Notes: generated by a model from the letters alone, not told the origin. A stretch of 64,000 bases of DNA from Deinococcus cellulosilyticus NBRC 106333 = KACC 11606 (GCF_007990775.1 NZ_BJXB01000002.1:248001-312000), one strand, 5' to 3'. Positions 18,284 to 28,741 are shown, numbered from the stretch's first letter. Made by a program: numbers and translations.

Positions 18284-18976
18284 ATGACAGGGCACTTTGA
18301 AAGCAGGGGCGAGGTTGCATACGTGACCTCCAGTGAAGCTGCAGCCCTGCTGACAGACCTGCAGGCCCTGGAGGCGCTGCTGGTGTACCTGGACCGCGAA
18401 TGGACCGTCAAGGAGGCCGCCCAGCACCTGGGCTGGACCGTGCTGAAAACATACCGGGCCACCCGCAAACTCTTTGATCTGGGGCTGCTGGTGGTCAGTC
18501 AGGTGGTTCCCCGATCAGGCAAACCCCTGAAGAAGTACACCACGGTGGAAGGGTGTTTTTTCATCCCCTACCACCTGACTCCGGTGGGGGCCCTCGAGCA
18601 GTTGCTGGACCTCCTGGAAAGGGATGCCCGGCAGCACCTCTTTGAGCGCACGGCCAGGGTTTTTGAGTCTGAAGCCGAACGCAGGCAGCAGGAAGTGGGC
18701 CTGCACCTGTTCCGCAACAGCCAGGGGCAGGCCAGCATCATCCACTCCCTGTGGAGTGAAGGTCAGGCTCCGAGAGGCATTGTTCGCACCTTGCTGGAAC
18801 CTCAGGCCACTGCATTGTGGAACGAGTGGGCAAGCCTGCGGTTGGATTACGATCAGGCCAAGGAACTGCAGGAACGCCTCGCTGCTCTGGTGCGGGAATA
18901 CGCTGCCCAGCAGGGTTCAGGTCGGTATCTGCTCAGGGTCGGGCTGGTTCCCCTGACCGATGCAGGCCCATCCTGA
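18284..18976 (+). CDS. Winged-helix transcriptional regulator (ArsR-like)
   Basis: 230 residues. Start set by the TATACT box 7 nt upstream; a longer frame to 18098 overlaps the divergent gene and is rejected. The N-terminal third is a winged helix: LEALLVYLDREWTVKEAAQHLGW, TVLKTYRATRKLFDLGLLVVSQ and a basic wing with SGKPLKKYTTVEG. The remainder is helical (oligomer or ligand domain) with no motif I recognise. Target genes unknown; neighbours are the divergent DUF2785 gene and a convergent NERD-like paralog. Confidence 0.65.
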   Translation: MTGHFESRGEVAYVTSSEAAALLTDLQALEALLVYLDREWTVKEAAQHLGWTVLKTYRATRKLFDLGLLVVSQVVPRSGKPLKKYTTVEGCFFIPYHLTPVGALEQLLDLLERDARQHLFERTARVFESEAERRQQEVGLHLFRNSQGQASIIHSLWSEGQAPRGIVRTLLEPQATALWNEWASLRLDYDQAKELQERLAALVREYAAQQGSGRYLLRVGLVPLTDAGPS

Positions 18977-18986
18977 GGCGGACTGG

Positions 18987-19550
18987 TCACTGCCTGTAGC
19001 GACGAAGCTGTTTACAGAAGTGTGCCACATCCAGACCCCCAAGCACACGGTGGGGAAAGGTGCCCAATGCTTCAGGGAGGTGCTCCCATGAGGTGATCAG
19101 GGTGCCCTGGGCTTTCCAGTGGGTCTGTTCCGGGGATTCTGCCGCTTCAGCGGTGTAGCCTCTGCGGCCCACCACCCCTGAAGGTTCCTGAGTTCTGGAT
19201 GCGAGTTCCCGGTAGACCAGCACAGGATGGACGCGGGTGCCCAGCACCTGCTCAAGGGCCTGGGTGGCATGCCAGGCGTTTTGAATCGCCTGGGCCTGAC
19301 GGTCATTGTTGACGAAAATCTGGTCTCCCTGCTGGTGCACCACACCACTGCGTTTCTGTGGCAACAGGGAGAACACACCAAAACTGGACACCAGAACGTA
19401 ATCCAGGGTGTACCGCCCCACGGTGATGTCTTCCCGGATGAACCAGTCATCCGAAAGGGTGTAGAGGTTCTCTTCAAATCGGACAGATCTCAGGAAGGGT
19501 GTCTGAGGTGCGGAGGTGATGTAAGTACTGGGCACACGGGCGATCGTCAT
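18987..19550 (-). CDS. NERD-like family protein, paralog 1 of 5
   Basis: 187 residues. Shares with four neighbours (19877, 20599, 25813, 26613) the core LSDDWFIREDITVGRYTLDYVLVSSFGVFSLLPQKRSG followed by a helix and TRVHPVLVYRE. The order of strands matches the nuclease-related NERD domain (DhvvvgpnGvfvIetKn..G), but the positions of the catalytic Glu and Lys are Leu and Gln, so nuclease activity is unlikely. The strand Asp (LDYVLVS) is kept. GGAGGT lies 5 nt before the ATG; a good promoter is at 19658-19686. A C-terminal tail with HFCKQLRRY is similar in paralogs 4 and 5. Function unknown. Confidence 0.7.
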   Translation of the reverse strand: MTIARVPSTYITSAPQTPFLRSVRFEENLYTLSDDWFIREDITVGRYTLDYVLVSSFGVFSLLPQKRSGVVHQQGDQIFVNNDRQAQAIQNAWHATQALEQVLGTRVHPVLVYRELASRTQEPSGVVGRRGYTAEAAESPEQTHWKAQGTLITSWEHLPEALGTFPHRVLGGLDVAHFCKQLRRYRQ

Positions 19551-19657
19551 GATCTACCTCCAGATCCATGCAGTGGGCTGCATGTCCTATTTTTGCATAA
19601 TCATTCACGGTCTGTACAGCCATTGAAAAGATTTTTGTTTTTTGCTATTAGGAGGCA

Positions 19658-19686
19658 ATTGTAATATAAAAGCAAAATACAATCAA
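19658..19686 (-). promoter_or_regulatory. Promoter of NERD-like paralog 1
   Basis: Minus strand -35 TTGATT (19686-19681), 17-nt spacer, -10 TACAAT (19663-19658); gives a ~100-nt A/T-rich leader before the ATG at 19550. Confidence 0.65.
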
Positions 19687-19823
19687 AAATTCTCCGTCAG
19701 GAACGCAAAAACGATGGAGGCAATCTGGTAGGCCTTATGAGAATTGAATCCAAATTTTTCAGAATCAAAATTTTTTTCGAGAAAACCCATGCAATGTCCT
19801 ATACATCTGCCAGCTGTTCCCCA

Positions 19824-19858
19824 AAAAGGAACACGTCCCAGAAGCGTTTCTGGGACGT
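19824..19858 (-). terminator. Terminator of NERD-like paralog 2
   Basis: Perfect 11-bp stem ACGTCCCAGAA / TTCTGGGACGT with a 4-nt loop (19833-19858), followed on the minus strand by GTTCCTTTTT. The rest of 19551-19876 is A/T-rich leader sequence. Confidence 0.8.
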
Positions 19859-19876
19859 GAAGTGAACTGGTGTCTG

Positions 19877-20410
19877 TTATTGTGCGAGGGCAACAGGTGA
19901 GCGGTTGACCTTGACAGCAGGTTTGCTGGCTTCCAGAGAACGAAGCCCCTTGCTGATTTCAGCGATCTGCCTGGGAGAGAGGGTGCCCATGTCGTGGGAC
20001 ATCAGGTAAGGCAGAAGCTGGTCTGCGGTCAGCAGTTTGATGCCCGAAGCTTCAAGACCATGCACTTCGCTGCTGCTGAAAATGGCAATGGGTACGGCTC
20101 TGGCTTTGACCTGGGATTCGATCATGGCATTGCACATCTTGATGGACTTGATGATGTAGTCATGGGGGTTGCCATTCACCAGGATGCTGCTGGCATTGGC
20201 GGTGATGGTGCCACTGGCGGTCTGCTGGAAGATGGTGAAGAGTCCAAAGCGGGAAACCACTGCATAATCAATCATGTGGTGATCCAGGCCGATGTCCTCA
20301 CGGATGAACCAGTCATCGTTCAGGGAAAAAATGACATCTCCCAGGCGTGCGGGCTTTGCAGGGCCTGCCGGGGTGGCGTTTTTCTTCTGATTGCGACGGA
20401 ACAGCAGCAT
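19877..20410 (-). CDS. NERD-like family protein, paralog 2 of 5
   Basis: 177 residues from the ATG at 20410, which has TGGAGGT in front (a 12-codon extension is possible but lacks this). Basic N-terminus, then FSLNDDWFIREDIGLDHHMIDYAVVS and RFGLFTIFQQTASGTITANASSILVNG, aligned without gaps to paralog 1 over the sheet. The Asp of the NERD sheet is present (MIDYAVVS) while the Glu-x-Lys positions read Phe-x-Gln. The C-terminal tail differs from the other copies. Independent promoter region with a GTTAC-N6-GTAAC palindrome at 20458-20473. Confidence 0.7.
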   Translation of the reverse strand: MLLFRRNQKKNATPAGPAKPARLGDVIFSLNDDWFIREDIGLDHHMIDYAVVSRFGLFTIFQQTASGTITANASSILVNGNPHDYIIKSIKMCNAMIESQVKARAVPIAIFSSSEVHGLEASGIKLLTADQLLPYLMSHDMGTLSPRQIAEISKGLRSLEASKPAVKVNRSPVALAQ

Positions 20411-20457
20411 GCAAACCTCCAGATCGATGTGACGATGCAGGGACACTTTAGAATCTT

Positions 20458-20473
20458 GTTACGTGATTGTAAC
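20458..20473. promoter_or_regulatory. Palindrome in the promoter region of NERD-like paralog 2
   Basis: GTTAC-N6-GTAAC about 50 nt before the start codon. On the minus strand a TTGTGT / ATTCTA pair with a 17-nt spacer overlaps it, so this may be an operator. Confidence 0.4.
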
Positions 20474-20540
20474 ACAAATGTGTGCGATGTGTAAGGTGAG
20501 TCAGCTTGTACCCGGTTCAGAAATTCAGTTTCACTTCACC

Positions 20541-20582
20541 CAGACAGAAGATGAGAGGGAAATCCTTCTCATCTTCTGTCTG
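20541..20582 (-). terminator. Hairpin after NERD-like paralog 3
   Basis: Perfect 16-bp stem from CAGACAGAAG (20541) to TCTTCTGTCTG (20582), 10-nt loop, 17 nt past the stop of paralog 3. No T-run follows, so it may stabilise the 3' end rather than terminate. Confidence 0.55.
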
Positions 20583-20598
20583 CAAAAGCAATTGTGGT

Positions 20599-21153
20599 TC
20601 AGTAGCGCCACTTTTTGGCTTCTTCCAGCAACACATTGATGCGCTTGAGGACTTCACGCAGTTCGGTGTCGCTGTGAAGATACTCGACCTTGAAGGTCAG
20701 GTAGGTTTTCAGGCGCTCGGGAGAAAAGATCTTCAGGGCTCCCACCTCAGACCCCATGATTTCACTGTCCCGAAACACCATGATGGGCTCAAGTGGGACA
20801 CCCAGGTACTTCCTGAGGGGTTTGAGCACACCCGTCACATCTGTGGGGAGGGGCTCAATTTTGTCTCCGTTGACGTAGAGGCCCCGGGGGGTCGCGGTGA
20901 CCTTGCCCCGCTTGGCAGGTTCAAAAATGCAGAACACCCCGTAAGGTGAAACAGCGATGTAGTCCACCGACATGCGTTCGATGGTGACATTCTCCCGAAT
21001 GAGCCATTCGTCTGGCATTTCTCCGAGAATGTCTCCCACGCCTTTCGGAATGGGCCTGGGCTGGGGTGGGGTGTCCTCCTGCTCGGTGTCGTCGGGGTCA
21101 TCCAACTCGGGTTCTACGGGCTTGGGTTTGAAGAGGCGTTTGAAGAAGGTCAT
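20599..21153 (-). CDS. NERD-like family protein, paralog 3 of 5
   Basis: 184 residues from the ATG at 21153 (GGGAG upstream). An N-terminal acidic, proline-rich linker (EPELDDPDDTEQEDTPPQPR) precedes the conserved core MPDEWLIRENVTIERMSVDYIAVS and PYGVFCIFEPAKRGKVTATPRGLYVNG, then LGVPLEPIMVFRDSE. The sheet Asp is kept (SVDYIAVS); the NERD Glu and Lys positions are Phe and Pro. The charged linker suggests a tethered or protein-binding role. It is the most diverged of the five copies. Confidence 0.7.
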   Translation of the reverse strand: MTFFKRLFKPKPVEPELDDPDDTEQEDTPPQPRPIPKGVGDILGEMPDEWLIRENVTIERMSVDYIAVSPYGVFCIFEPAKRGKVTATPRGLYVNGDKIEPLPTDVTGVLKPLRKYLGVPLEPIMVFRDSEIMGSEVGALKIFSPERLKTYLTFKVEYLHSDTELREVLKRINVLLEEAKKWRY

Positions 21154-21298
21154 AGAAGCGACTCCCGTTGATGTCTGGTCTGCCACTGGCAGCGATACAC
21201 TCCATCATACCCCATTTGAAAAGGGGCAAAATGGCGCTTTCATGAGCCAGACAGGGTGAACGCAAAGTCGCTGATGAGGCGTTGTGCTTAAAGCAAAC

Positions 21299-21319
21299 GG
21301 TCAGCCATCAGCCTTCAGC
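21299..21319. repeat. GCTGAnn heptamer repeat, copy 1
   Basis: On the minus strand GCTGAAG GCTGATG GCTGACC, three imperfect 7-nt units in intergenic DNA. Related copies are at 52054 and 62374. Confidence 0.55.
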
Positions 21320-21446
21320 ACCAGAACACAGATGTGCTTTCAATTCAGTCAGACAAAACCGACTTGTAACCTCCCAACCCAGCTCAAACCTTTCTGGGGC
21401 CGTCAGCAAAAGCATCCACTCCTCTTTTGCTGACGGTCAAAAGCTT

Positions 21447-23093
<1,647 letters not shown>

Positions 23094-23179
23094 GGGGGCC
23101 TCCATATATGACGTTTTTTTCGCGCTTTGCTTTTATTTTGTCATATATACCTGTCCAGGGAAACCCTGTACCCTGAAGC

Positions 23180-23827
23180 ATGGACTTCATCCAGAGAACC
23201 CGCAAATTCTCCCCTGCGCTCGCCCAGTACCTGCAACAGGTGGCAGAGCAGGAACTGAACTTCAAAGGTGAGCATCCTCTGGAGCACTCCAGGCACAACC
23301 ACGTTCACCTGTGGAAACTGGAAGCCGAAGCCGATCACCATCCAGAAGTCAACCTGGATTTCAGGGTGGAAGCCATCAGGTACATTCTGCAAAGCTGGTC
23401 AGAGGCCCTCAGGCAACACCCAAAAGGCAACTATCTCTTTTACCTCTATCAAGACTTTGCCCCCACAGTCTCCATCGTCAGGGAAACCCCTGCTGGATTT
23501 CCCTATGGAGGAACTCCAGTTTTTGTTCAGGACATGACAGAGGTGATGCGCCTGTACATGGGCAGGTCCTGGCAGGACCTGTTCAGAGGAGACAGAACAC
23601 CTGAACAGATCCTGGACCTGCTCAGGAAGCAAGAGGGATCACTTTCCCGAACGGCCAGAACACTGGGATGGTCTGTGGCAGACCTCAGAAAATGGGTGGA
23701 GAGCTGGGATCTGGGACAGGAGGTCAACACCCTCCGCAAGCACTTCAAGAGACGCCCTGCTCAACTGAAACTGCGCGATGACCTGCCCTACACCTACCGC
23801 ATCCACCAGACACGACTGGAGCATTAA
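23180..23827 (+). CDS. Hypothetical protein with C-terminal Fis-type HTH
   Basis: 215 residues. The N-terminal ~140 residues are unrecognised (ELNFKGEHPLEHSRHNHVHLW, then EAIRYILQSWSEAL). The segment SLSRTARTLGWSVADLRKWVESWDLG (~155-180) looks like a Fis/HTH_8 DNA-binding unit, so it may be a regulator or activator. -10-like TACCCT ends 5 nt before the ATG, suggesting a leaderless mRNA. It is divergent from the mutase gene and converges with the DUF2259 gene (4-nt overlap of stops). Confidence 0.6.
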   Translation: MDFIQRTRKFSPALAQYLQQVAEQELNFKGEHPLEHSRHNHVHLWKLEAEADHHPEVNLDFRVEAIRYILQSWSEALRQHPKGNYLFYLYQDFAPTVSIVRETPAGFPYGGTPVFVQDMTEVMRLYMGRSWQDLFRGDRTPEQILDLLRKQEGSLSRTARTLGWSVADLRKWVESWDLGQEVNTLRKHFKRRPAQLKLRDDLPYTYRIHQTRLEH

Positions 23828-24459
23828 GGCAAAATGCCTGAAACCGCCCAGTAACGCACATCTGGCCCCTCAAACCCGTCTTTTTCGTAGCGGATGAAAG
23901 CGACAAAGGATTTGCTGCTGTCCCAGACCCTCATCTGATGGATGCCATATTTTTGTGGGCAAATGCGGTCTTTAGGCAGAGCAATGTCTTTAAAGATGAC
24001 TTTCTTGTTGAGCTGGACCGACACCCCTTTTGCTGTTGGGTTGATGCAGTCTGTCACCTTGAAGGGAATGGGCTGCACGCTCATGGTGTAGGCCTTTTGC
24101 TTCGCCTGAAACTGCACACTGGTCTTCCCCAGAGGGTTGGCATACACACTGCGGCCCAGGCGGGTCTTCAGAATGCCGTATTTGTTTAAAGTGGCTGCTT
24201 TCAGGGCCTGGCTACGGGCATCTTTCACCTCTGCCCCATCCTCTTGCAGGGATTTCTTCACGGTCAGGATGGCTTTGTTCTGGGGCACATTCAAGACCAC
24301 AATTTCGCTGAAGGGAAAGCCACTCCCATCATGAATGCCGTACTGTTCGTAGGCAGCATATTTGCCATCTTTTGAAAAACCCAGAAATTGCAGGGTGGAC
24401 TGGTCGGCAGCGAAAGCGGAACCTGCAGTGAGGAGAAAAATGCCCAGTAAGAAACGCAT
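23824..24459 (-). CDS. Secreted DUF2259 family protein
   Basis: 211 residues with signal peptide (AGSAFA-ADQ). The mature protein begins LQFLGFSKDGKYAAYEQYGIHDGSGFPFSEIVVLNV, the typical opening of DUF2259 predicted secreted proteins; two Cys (VTDCINP and DRICPQ) may form a disulfide. Function unknown; the kind of sequence suggests a periplasmic beta-rich protein. The start has both a -10-like TAACCT 5 nt upstream and GAGGT, so either leaderless or SD-driven initiation is possible. Confidence 0.72.
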   Translation of the reverse strand: MRFLLGIFLLTAGSAFAADQSTLQFLGFSKDGKYAAYEQYGIHDGSGFPFSEIVVLNVPQNKAILTVKKSLQEDGAEVKDARSQALKAATLNKYGILKTRLGRSVYANPLGKTSVQFQAKQKAYTMSVQPIPFKVTDCINPTAKGVSVQLNKKVIFKDIALPKDRICPQKYGIHQMRVWDSSKSFVAFIRYEKDGFEGPDVRYWAVSGILP

Positions 24460-24514
24460 ACCTCAGGTTAAGCTCAGCCTTTGAGGCATGCGTTCATGTT
24501 TGATAAATCCAACT

Positions 24515-25450
24515 TTAAGTTTCGTCGGTCTCCAGAACGAACTGGGCACCATTCAAGCGCACACGCCTGAGCAGTTTGTCCTCGGTGTTGGAGTGCACCG
24601 CAGTGATGGTCACGTATTTGCTGAGGGGTGTGCGGATCACTTTGGGAGCAAGCACCTCCTCAAGCTGAAAAATACCTGCAGGGTTGTTGTAGATGGCCCG
24701 GATTTCCACCGGGGTTTCGCGGCCCTTGACGATCTTGACTTCATCTACGGCCAGCGCACTCAGGCTGTGGATGTCCACGCTGCCCAGCATGTAGGCTTTG
24801 CGACCCCGTCCTTTGGTGATGTCCGTTCCATCCGCAACTGCAGTGATGCCCCCTTCGATGGTGAGGGGTGGAGGATTGATGTCGTGACAGTTGATGCAGT
24901 GCAAGATGAACCCGCGCACCTTGGTCCTTTTGTACACATCCTCGTAGATTTCAGGAAGGATGCGGTCCAGGATGGGCATGGCAAGGATCACCCCATACTG
25001 CTCGTGCTGTTCGCGGTGCACCTCATTGCCGATGTCGTGCAACATGGTCCCGAGAATGACGATCAGGTTGGCATCGTCCACGTCTCCAAAACCACTTTCC
25101 ACAAAGTCGGGTTTGACCCCTTCTTGCAAGAGCAGTTCCAGAATGGCCAGCGAAGCCGCTCCGGTCATCCAGGCATGCACACGCCCATGGTCGTTGTACC
25201 CCAGTTTCCGCATGGTGATGTAATTGCTCATGTCCCAGTGGGCCAGGGCTTCGGGGTCCTTGATCAGCATGTCGTAGGCTTTGAGGGCTTTGGGGTACTG
25301 GGAAAGATCGCTGCGAATGCCCTGATCCATTTCATCAAGGATCTTCTGTCTCGGGCTGGAGAACGCCACCGCAAGTTCGGTGTTTGCGGGGGTGACTTTC
25401 TGAACCTGACCGTCTTCAATCTGGATGCGGAACTTGGTGTTCTGGTTCAT
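24515..25450 (-). CDS. HD-domain phosphohydrolase
   Basis: 311 residues from the ATG at 25450 (GGGAG ahead; a longer frame to 25597 has no support). HD-superfamily metal-dependent phosphohydrolase: VHAWMTGAASLAI, then the HD pair in GTMLHDIGNEVHREQH, then a downstream His segment (FILHCINCHDINPPP) and ITAVADGTDITKGRGR. The layout resembles archaeal/bacterial HD proteins acting on nucleotides or cyclic nucleotides; substrate unknown. The 25451-25812 gap otherwise holds only its promoter region (TTGACG near 25550) and the A/T-rich leader of the next gene. Confidence 0.8.
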   Translation of the reverse strand: MNQNTKFRIQIEDGQVQKVTPANTELAVAFSSPRQKILDEMDQGIRSDLSQYPKALKAYDMLIKDPEALAHWDMSNYITMRKLGYNDHGRVHAWMTGAASLAILELLLQEGVKPDFVESGFGDVDDANLIVILGTMLHDIGNEVHREQHEQYGVILAMPILDRILPEIYEDVYKRTKVRGFILHCINCHDINPPPLTIEGGITAVADGTDITKGRGRKAYMLGSVDIHSLSALAVDEVKIVKGRETPVEIRAIYNNPAGIFQLEEVLAPKVIRTPLSKYVTITAVHSNTEDKLLRRVRLNGAQFVLETDET

Positions 25451-25812
25451 TTCAGCTCCCTTTCGAAAACTGCACGGGCTCTGGTCCTGGCAGTTCTTCA
25501 GCTCCTCAGTGGCCCGAGGTGGTTCCATTTTAGGACAATTTACCCCCCTTCTCGTCAAAATCCCGTCAAATCGCTCACGATGCACGCCTGGGCTCACCCG
25601 GATGTAATTCTGAGGTAATTTATTGATTAATTTTTTTATGATTCTGAAAATTTACTGATCAGATCAGGAATTTACCGTCTTTGAAAGGTTTTTTCAGAAG
25701 AAAGAAAACACCATCTCATGAATTTTTCTGTTCATTTCCAGATGTGCATGCTATTTTGGATGAAACAGAGGCTCTGGAGTGGCCCCGCTCCATCCTGTGC
25801 AGGAGGACCATC

Positions 25813-26343
25813 ATGACGCTAGCGCACACCATGAAGACAGCCCATCCAGCCCTGCCTGTGAACCTGCTGCCAAAAAGGGCCAGACTGGAACAGACCCTGT
25901 ATTCTCTGCCAGACCACTGGCTGGTGCGTGAAGGTGTGCAGGTGGGGCATTTCAGTCAGGCCACCGTCCTGATTTCCCAGCATGGCGTTTTTGCGCTGCT
26001 GCCACAGGAACCCAGTGGGGTGATCCTGCACAATCCCAGAACCCTGATTGTTGCTGATCAGAACCTGATGCCCCAGGTGCAGGCCTCCCAGCAGAATGTG
26101 GAGTATTTTTCCAGACAAATGGGCACCCCAGTTCATCCAGTGATGCTATTTCAGCAGCTTCTGGAACCTGAAGAACTGAAAGCCAGAAGCCTGTACAGCA
26201 GCACCGTCCGGGAATGGGAAATTGACAGTGTCAAAATCGTCACCTGGGAAAGCCTGAAAACATACCTGCTTTCCCACACCCGAAAAAAACTCAGCTGGGA
26301 AGACACCATGCGCCTCAGCCAGAAACTCAGGACCCTCTATTGA
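25813..26343 (+). CDS. NERD-like family protein, paralog 4 of 5
   Basis: 176 residues from the ATG at 25813 with AGGAGG 7 nt ahead. Core LEQTLYSLPDHWLVREGVQVGHFSQATVLIS and QHGVFALLPQEPSGVILHN matches the other copies, followed by a helix, TPVHPVMLFQQ and the C-terminal MRLSQKLRTLY shared with paralog 5. The sheet Asp is lost (QATVLIS) and the NERD Glu-x-Lys positions are Leu-x-Gln, so it has none of the nuclease residues. A CATGCTATTTT extended -10-like element at about 25747 resembles one before paralog 5. Confidence 0.7.
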   Translation: MTLAHTMKTAHPALPVNLLPKRARLEQTLYSLPDHWLVREGVQVGHFSQATVLISQHGVFALLPQEPSGVILHNPRTLIVADQNLMPQVQASQQNVEYFSRQMGTPVHPVMLFQQLLEPEELKARSLYSSTVREWEIDSVKIVTWESLKTYLLSHTRKKLSWEDTMRLSQKLRTLY

Positions 26344-26507
26344 GGCCTTGTTTCGCTGGCCCCGGGATTCCACACCACATCTTGAAACCGTAACCAGAAC
26401 TGAGAAAATGCAACCAACATGTAATAGAAAATTCAAGATTTACTGAATTTGAATTGAATCGAGGCTGAAATTCACCTGAAGTCTGACAGAAATCTGACAA
26501 AACAAGC

Positions 26508-26519
26508 AACAAATTTGTT
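26508..26519. promoter_or_regulatory. Perfect palindrome upstream of NERD-like paralog 5
   Basis: AACAAATTTGTT, extended to near-symmetry by GC/AC on the flanks, about 95 nt before the start codon. The half-site TTGTTAC also occurs before paralog 2. Confidence 0.4.
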
Positions 26520-26612
26520 ACATACCGCCTTGACGTTTCCACCGTCCTGCCTTTCAAAAGTCTTTCATGCTATCTTCGTGGGGATCAATCAAAGCAGTCT
26601 CTGGAGGTCATC

Positions 26613-27134
26613 ATGGGTCTTGCAAAAAATCAATCCCGTTTTCAGGAAACCGTCCTCCCACAAAAAAAGCAACACCATCCTGAACAGGTCATCCACAGTC
26701 TTGCAGATCACTGGATTGTCAAAGAGAACGTGCAAATTGGCTATATCAACGAAAATTTTTTGTTGATCTCCAGCTATGGGGTTTATGCCATCTTCCCTCA
26801 GGAAGTCAGAGGGCACCTGAACATGACACCCCGGGGATTCACTGTCGAAGGCCAGCACCAGACCCCTGTGGTCCAGACCATTCAGGAATCCGTGAAAAAC
26901 TTTGAGAAGCGCCTTGGAATCAAAGTGCAACCCATTGTTCTTTACAAAGAACTCTGGGAATCTGAAACCCACAACCTTCCCCTTGGTCCAGCCCGACAGG
27001 AATGGGACTCTGGAGACATCAAGATCCTGAGCTGGGAAGGCCTGCAGCCCTACCTGATGTCCAGGGTTCGCTGGTACCTCAACTGGCCGGACCTGATGAA
27101 GATCTGCAAGCGCCTGCGTGAAATGCAATATTGA
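26613..27134 (+). CDS. NERD-like family protein, paralog 5 of 5
   Basis: 173 residues. CTGGAGGT lies 5 nt before the ATG, the same ribosome-binding site as paralogs 1 and 2. Core VIHSLADHWIVKENVQIGYINENFLLIS and SYGVYAIFPQEVRGHLNMTPRGFTVEG, then GIKVQPIVLYKELWESE and IKILSWEGLQPYLMSRVRWYLNWPDLMKICKRLREMQY. Closest to paralog 4, with the same loss of all three putative catalytic residues. A TGCTATCTT extended -10 lies about 45 nt upstream. Followed by a bidirectional terminator. Confidence 0.7.
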   Translation: MGLAKNQSRFQETVLPQKKQHHPEQVIHSLADHWIVKENVQIGYINENFLLISSYGVYAIFPQEVRGHLNMTPRGFTVEGQHQTPVVQTIQESVKNFEKRLGIKVQPIVLYKELWESETHNLPLGPARQEWDSGDIKILSWEGLQPYLMSRVRWYLNWPDLMKICKRLREMQY

Positions 27135-27159
27135 CCCATCAGAAAGAAAAACAGAACTC

Positions 27160-27190
27160 AAAAGCCTCTCCTGTGACAGGAGAGGCTTTC
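27160..27190. terminator. Bidirectional terminator
   Basis: AAAGCCTCTCCTG / CAGGAGAGGCTTT, 13-bp stem with a 3-nt loop, between convergent paralog 5 and the enoyl-CoA hydratase gene. Confidence 0.88.
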
Positions 27191-27207
27191 TCTGGTGCGG
27201 AAGGAAA

Positions 27208-28008
27208 CTATTCCCCTTTGAAGTTGGGTTTGCGTTTCTCCAGGAAAGCTTTTGTGCCCTCTTTGCGGTCTTCGGTGGCCACAGCCATACCAAAAAGATC
27301 TGCCTCGATTTCCAGGGCGTCTGCAAAGGTGGTGTCCATTCCTCTGCGCACAGCCTCCTTGATCAGGCCCACGGCCAGTGGAGCGGTTTTGGACAGCATG
27401 TTGCGGGCATATTCCTTGGCGCGTTCCAGAGGCTGATCCACCACCTCATTGACCAGACCGATCTCGCGGGCCTCTTTTGCGTCCACCAGACGGCCAGAAA
27501 CCATGATGTCCAGGGCACGTCCCACCCCCACCAGTCGAGGCAGGCGTTGCGTTCCACCATACCCAGGGATGAGACCAATGGTGGCTTCTGGGAGCCCAAG
27601 TTTTGCACCTGGAGAAGCAATGCGCAGGTCGCACGCCATGGCCAATTCCAGCCCTCCGCCCAGGGCATAGCCGTTCACGGCAGCAATGGTCAGAAAAGGC
27701 AACTGGGAAATCTGCTGGAAGATGTCCTGACCCTGCAAACTCAGGTCACGGCCATTGAAAGCCCCTTCCAGATCGGCAATCTCGTTGATGTCTGCTCCGG
27801 CCACAAAAGCTTTGTCTCCACTGCCCGTCACGATCAGGGCTTCCACTTCCGGGTTCTCCTCGATCAGCATGATGGCTTCTGCGATCTCACGGAAGGTCTC
27901 GATGTTCAGGGCGTTCAGGCTCTTTGGGCGGTTGATGGTCAGGATGCCCAGAGCACCGTCCTGATCCAGCGTGATGTTCTCAAATTCTGCTTCCAGCATT
28001 TCACTCAT
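27208..28008 (-). CDS. Enoyl-CoA hydratase/isomerase (crotonase family)
   Basis: 266 residues. Hydrates 2-enoyl-CoA in fatty acid or related beta-oxidation. Both catalytic Glu are in place (GGGLELAMACD and PEATIGLIPGYGGTQRLPR), and the oxyanion segment AGADINEIADLEG is typical, so a true hydratase is more likely than an isomerase or decarboxylase. AGGAGG 6 nt before the ATG. Its start overlaps the end of the phosphorylase gene upstream by 8 nt, suggesting an operon despite unrelated roles. Confidence 0.9.
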   Translation of the reverse strand: MSEMLEAEFENITLDQDGALGILTINRPKSLNALNIETFREIAEAIMLIEENPEVEALIVTGSGDKAFVAGADINEIADLEGAFNGRDLSLQGQDIFQQISQLPFLTIAAVNGYALGGGLELAMACDLRIASPGAKLGLPEATIGLIPGYGGTQRLPRLVGVGRALDIMVSGRLVDAKEAREIGLVNEVVDQPLERAKEYARNMLSKTAPLAVGLIKEAVRRGMDTTFADALEIEADLFGMAVATEDRKEGTKAFLEKRKPNFKGE

Positions 28009-28729
28009 TTCCAGCCTCCTGATGAATCAGGCAGAACGCTTCCAGAGCCACCTCGATCATGCTCTGCACCCCCTGCCTGAGGATGGCGGGGTCCACAAAT
28101 TCAGGGTCCCCGATGTTGTTGCTTGCAATCGCCATGCATCCCGCATGCACACCATGCATGGCTGCCACCGTGAAGATGGCACTGGCTTCCATTTCAAAGC
28201 CCAGCACGCCTCTTGCGGCCCAGAGTCTAGCATGTTCCGGGGTGCTGGCATAGAACGCATCCTCGGTCATGATCAGACCGATGTGGTGTTTGATCCGGGT
28301 GTTGCGTGCCGCCTGCACCGAAGCCTCCAGAATCTGGTAACTTGCAATCGGTGCGTAAGGTGCCCCACCAAAAAACTGCCGGGTGGTCCCATCGTTGGGC
28401 ACACTGGCCTGAGCGATCACCAGATCGGCAGGCCGCACACTGGGATGGGAAGCCCCCAGAGTTCCCACCCTGAGCAGGTAACGGGCCCCCAGGCGAATGA
28501 TTTCCTCAGTGACAATGGCTGCACTGGGGCAACCCATTCCGGTGGTCTGGACACTGACCCGGACCCCCTTGTAGGTTCCGGTGTACCCCAGAAGCTGGCG
28601 GTTGTCGGTGTACAGCACGGGGTCCTGCAAAAATGTCTCGGCAATCCAGCGTGAGCGGTTCGGGTCACCGGGCAGCAGCACAAATTCAGCCACCTGCCCG
28701 GGCTCTGCATGAAGATGAATTTCACCCAT
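28001..28729 (-). CDS. deoD: Purine nucleoside phosphorylase (DeoD type)
   Basis: 242 residues from the ATG at 28729. Phosphorolysis of purine nucleosides in salvage. Family motifs: HLHAEPGQVAEFVLLPGDPNRS (phosphate site), TTGMGCPSAAIVTEEIIRLGA, RVGTLGA and FEMEASAIFTVAAMHG with the ribose-binding Glu. Start chosen because TATACT lies 6 nt upstream (leaderless); a 6-codon longer form is possible. Uridine phosphorylase is an alternative, but the EMEASAIF element and length favour the DeoD hexameric group. Confidence 0.87.
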   Translation of the reverse strand: MGEIHLHAEPGQVAEFVLLPGDPNRSRWIAETFLQDPVLYTDNRQLLGYTGTYKGVRVSVQTTGMGCPSAAIVTEEIIRLGARYLLRVGTLGASHPSVRPADLVIAQASVPNDGTTRQFFGGAPYAPIASYQILEASVQAARNTRIKHHIGLIMTEDAFYASTPEHARLWAARGVLGFEMEASAIFTVAAMHGVHAGCMAIASNNIGDPEFVDPAILRQGVQSMIEVALEAFCLIHQEAGNE

Positions 28730-28735
28730 GGCGGT

Positions 28736-28741
28736 AGTATA
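28736..28741 (-). promoter_or_regulatory. Leaderless -10 box for deoD
   Basis: Minus-strand TATACT, 6 nt before the ATG at 28729. Confidence 0.65.
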